This document shows, piece after piece, positions 36,206 through 36,851 of a stretch of 36,851 bases of DNA. Source of the stretch: Clostridia bacterium (lineage in GTDB: Bacteria; Bacillota; Clostridia; Christensenellales; Borkfalkiaceae). The notes under the pieces are model-generated. The model was not told the origin of the DNA. It was given only the letters and a program-made list of their open reading frames with translations, and ran no database searches. The DNA is taken from contig JAGHIT010000075.1 in the NCBI GenBank assembly GCA_017887095.1, positions 1 through 36,851 of the forward strand, given 5' to 3'. Every line of letters begins with the position of its first letter. Within the stretch, counting starts at the first letter, position 1. The position numbers and the translations under genes were made by a program.

Positions 36206-36851
36206 TTACCGCTCAAACTCGGTGCGGTGACATTTAAAAAATTGGTAATATGCGCGCACGTTTTCCAGCTGCGTCCACCGCTTGACGTCCACGGGGTCGG
36301 CGTCGAAATCGTAGATCTTCGCCCCGTTCATCGCAAGCAGGAAGGGCGAATGGGTCGCGATGATCAGCTGAAAGTCAAAATACCGCGCCGACTGTTCCAA
36401 AAATTCTTTGAGCTGCATCTGCCGCGCGGGCGAGAGGCTGTTTTCCGGCTCGTCCAACAAATAGAGCGCAGGCTCGCTCATCCTCTGCGTGAAGTAAAAA
36501 AAGGCGCTCTCCCCGTTGGACTGCTCGCGCACGTTTCCGGAGAGCCTGTCCTTGACATACTTTGACTGCGTCCTGCTGCGGGCGTCGCACACTTTTTTCA
36601 GGCGGTCGTAATCGTCGAGTGAGGTCATGCGGAACTGCGCATACTTGTTTTGAAGATACTCTTCCAAGAGCTTCTCCCGCTTCGCGTCGATCCCCTCGTT
36701 GATGCCGCGCAGATCGAGCATGAATTCAAACACGTCGTCGCTGGCGATCATGGCGCTCTCCGGGGGCAGCGGCTTCGAAAGAGCATGTGTACACATGCTC
36801 ACATAGTCGCCGAAAAAACTTGATTTGTTGAAGGGCGCGCCGCGCCTGACG
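36206..36851 (-). CDS. AAA/ABC-type ATPase (5' end outside window)
   Basis: ALYLLDEPENSLSPARQMQLKEFL Walker B/signature; FQLIIATHSPFLLAM; frame open to the window edge (APFNKSSFFGDYVSM...). Confidence 0.85.
   Translation of the reverse strand, partial: VRRGAPFNKSSFFGDYVSMCTHALSKPLPPESAMIASDDVFEFMLDLRGINEGIDAKREKLLEEYLQNKYAQFRMTSLDDYDRLKKVCDARSRTQSKYVKDRLSGNVREQSNGESAFFYFTQRMSEPALYLLDEPENSLSPARQMQLKEFLEQSARYFDFQLIIATHSPFLLAMNGAKIYDFDADPVDVKRWTQLENVRAYYQFFKCHRTEFER

Overview
The window holds chromosomal genes of a probable Clostridia-type Firmicute: GT2 glycosyltransferase, a trmB/Fe-ADH fusion ORF, dut, type III glutamine synthetase, an XRE regulator and aspS on the left, and a P-loop kinase-like gene and an AAA/ABC-type ATPase on the right. 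These are interrupted by a 27.3 kb conjugative element that I delimit to about 8383..35652. Nearly all element genes are on the minus strand: an ISLre2/Mutator-type DDE transposase with an overlapping 59-aa ORF, a possible ToxN/AbiQ-like toxin behind a consensus promoter and short terminated leader RNA, ParA, SSB, VirB4, VirB6-like, pilin-like VirB2, a 1974-aa repeat surface protein, VirD4, a MOBP-type relaxase with accessory protein, an oriT-like hairpin region with a TATCCTG|C nic-like site, an ArdC/zincin/PrimPol polyvalent protein, and a Rep-like HTH gene near iterons. No tyrosine or serine integrase is visible. The proposed ends carry a 9-bp direct repeat (GATGCCCGC), imperfect inverted termini, and lie 16 bp upstream of the -35 box of a consensus aspS promoter. 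This is the signature of TnGBS-type ICEs that use a DDE transposase. Two unexplained sequence-level signals are confined to the element: (1) six arrays of a 9-bp repeat (GGCAAGCCG-like), read in all three frames in different ORFs and also flanking the parA promoter; (2) about 24 dispersed copies of a ~12-bp motif (GANAACACAARRGAAA) in genes and intergenic DNA, none seen in the flanks. All counts were made by eye; homology calls come from motif recognition without database searches.
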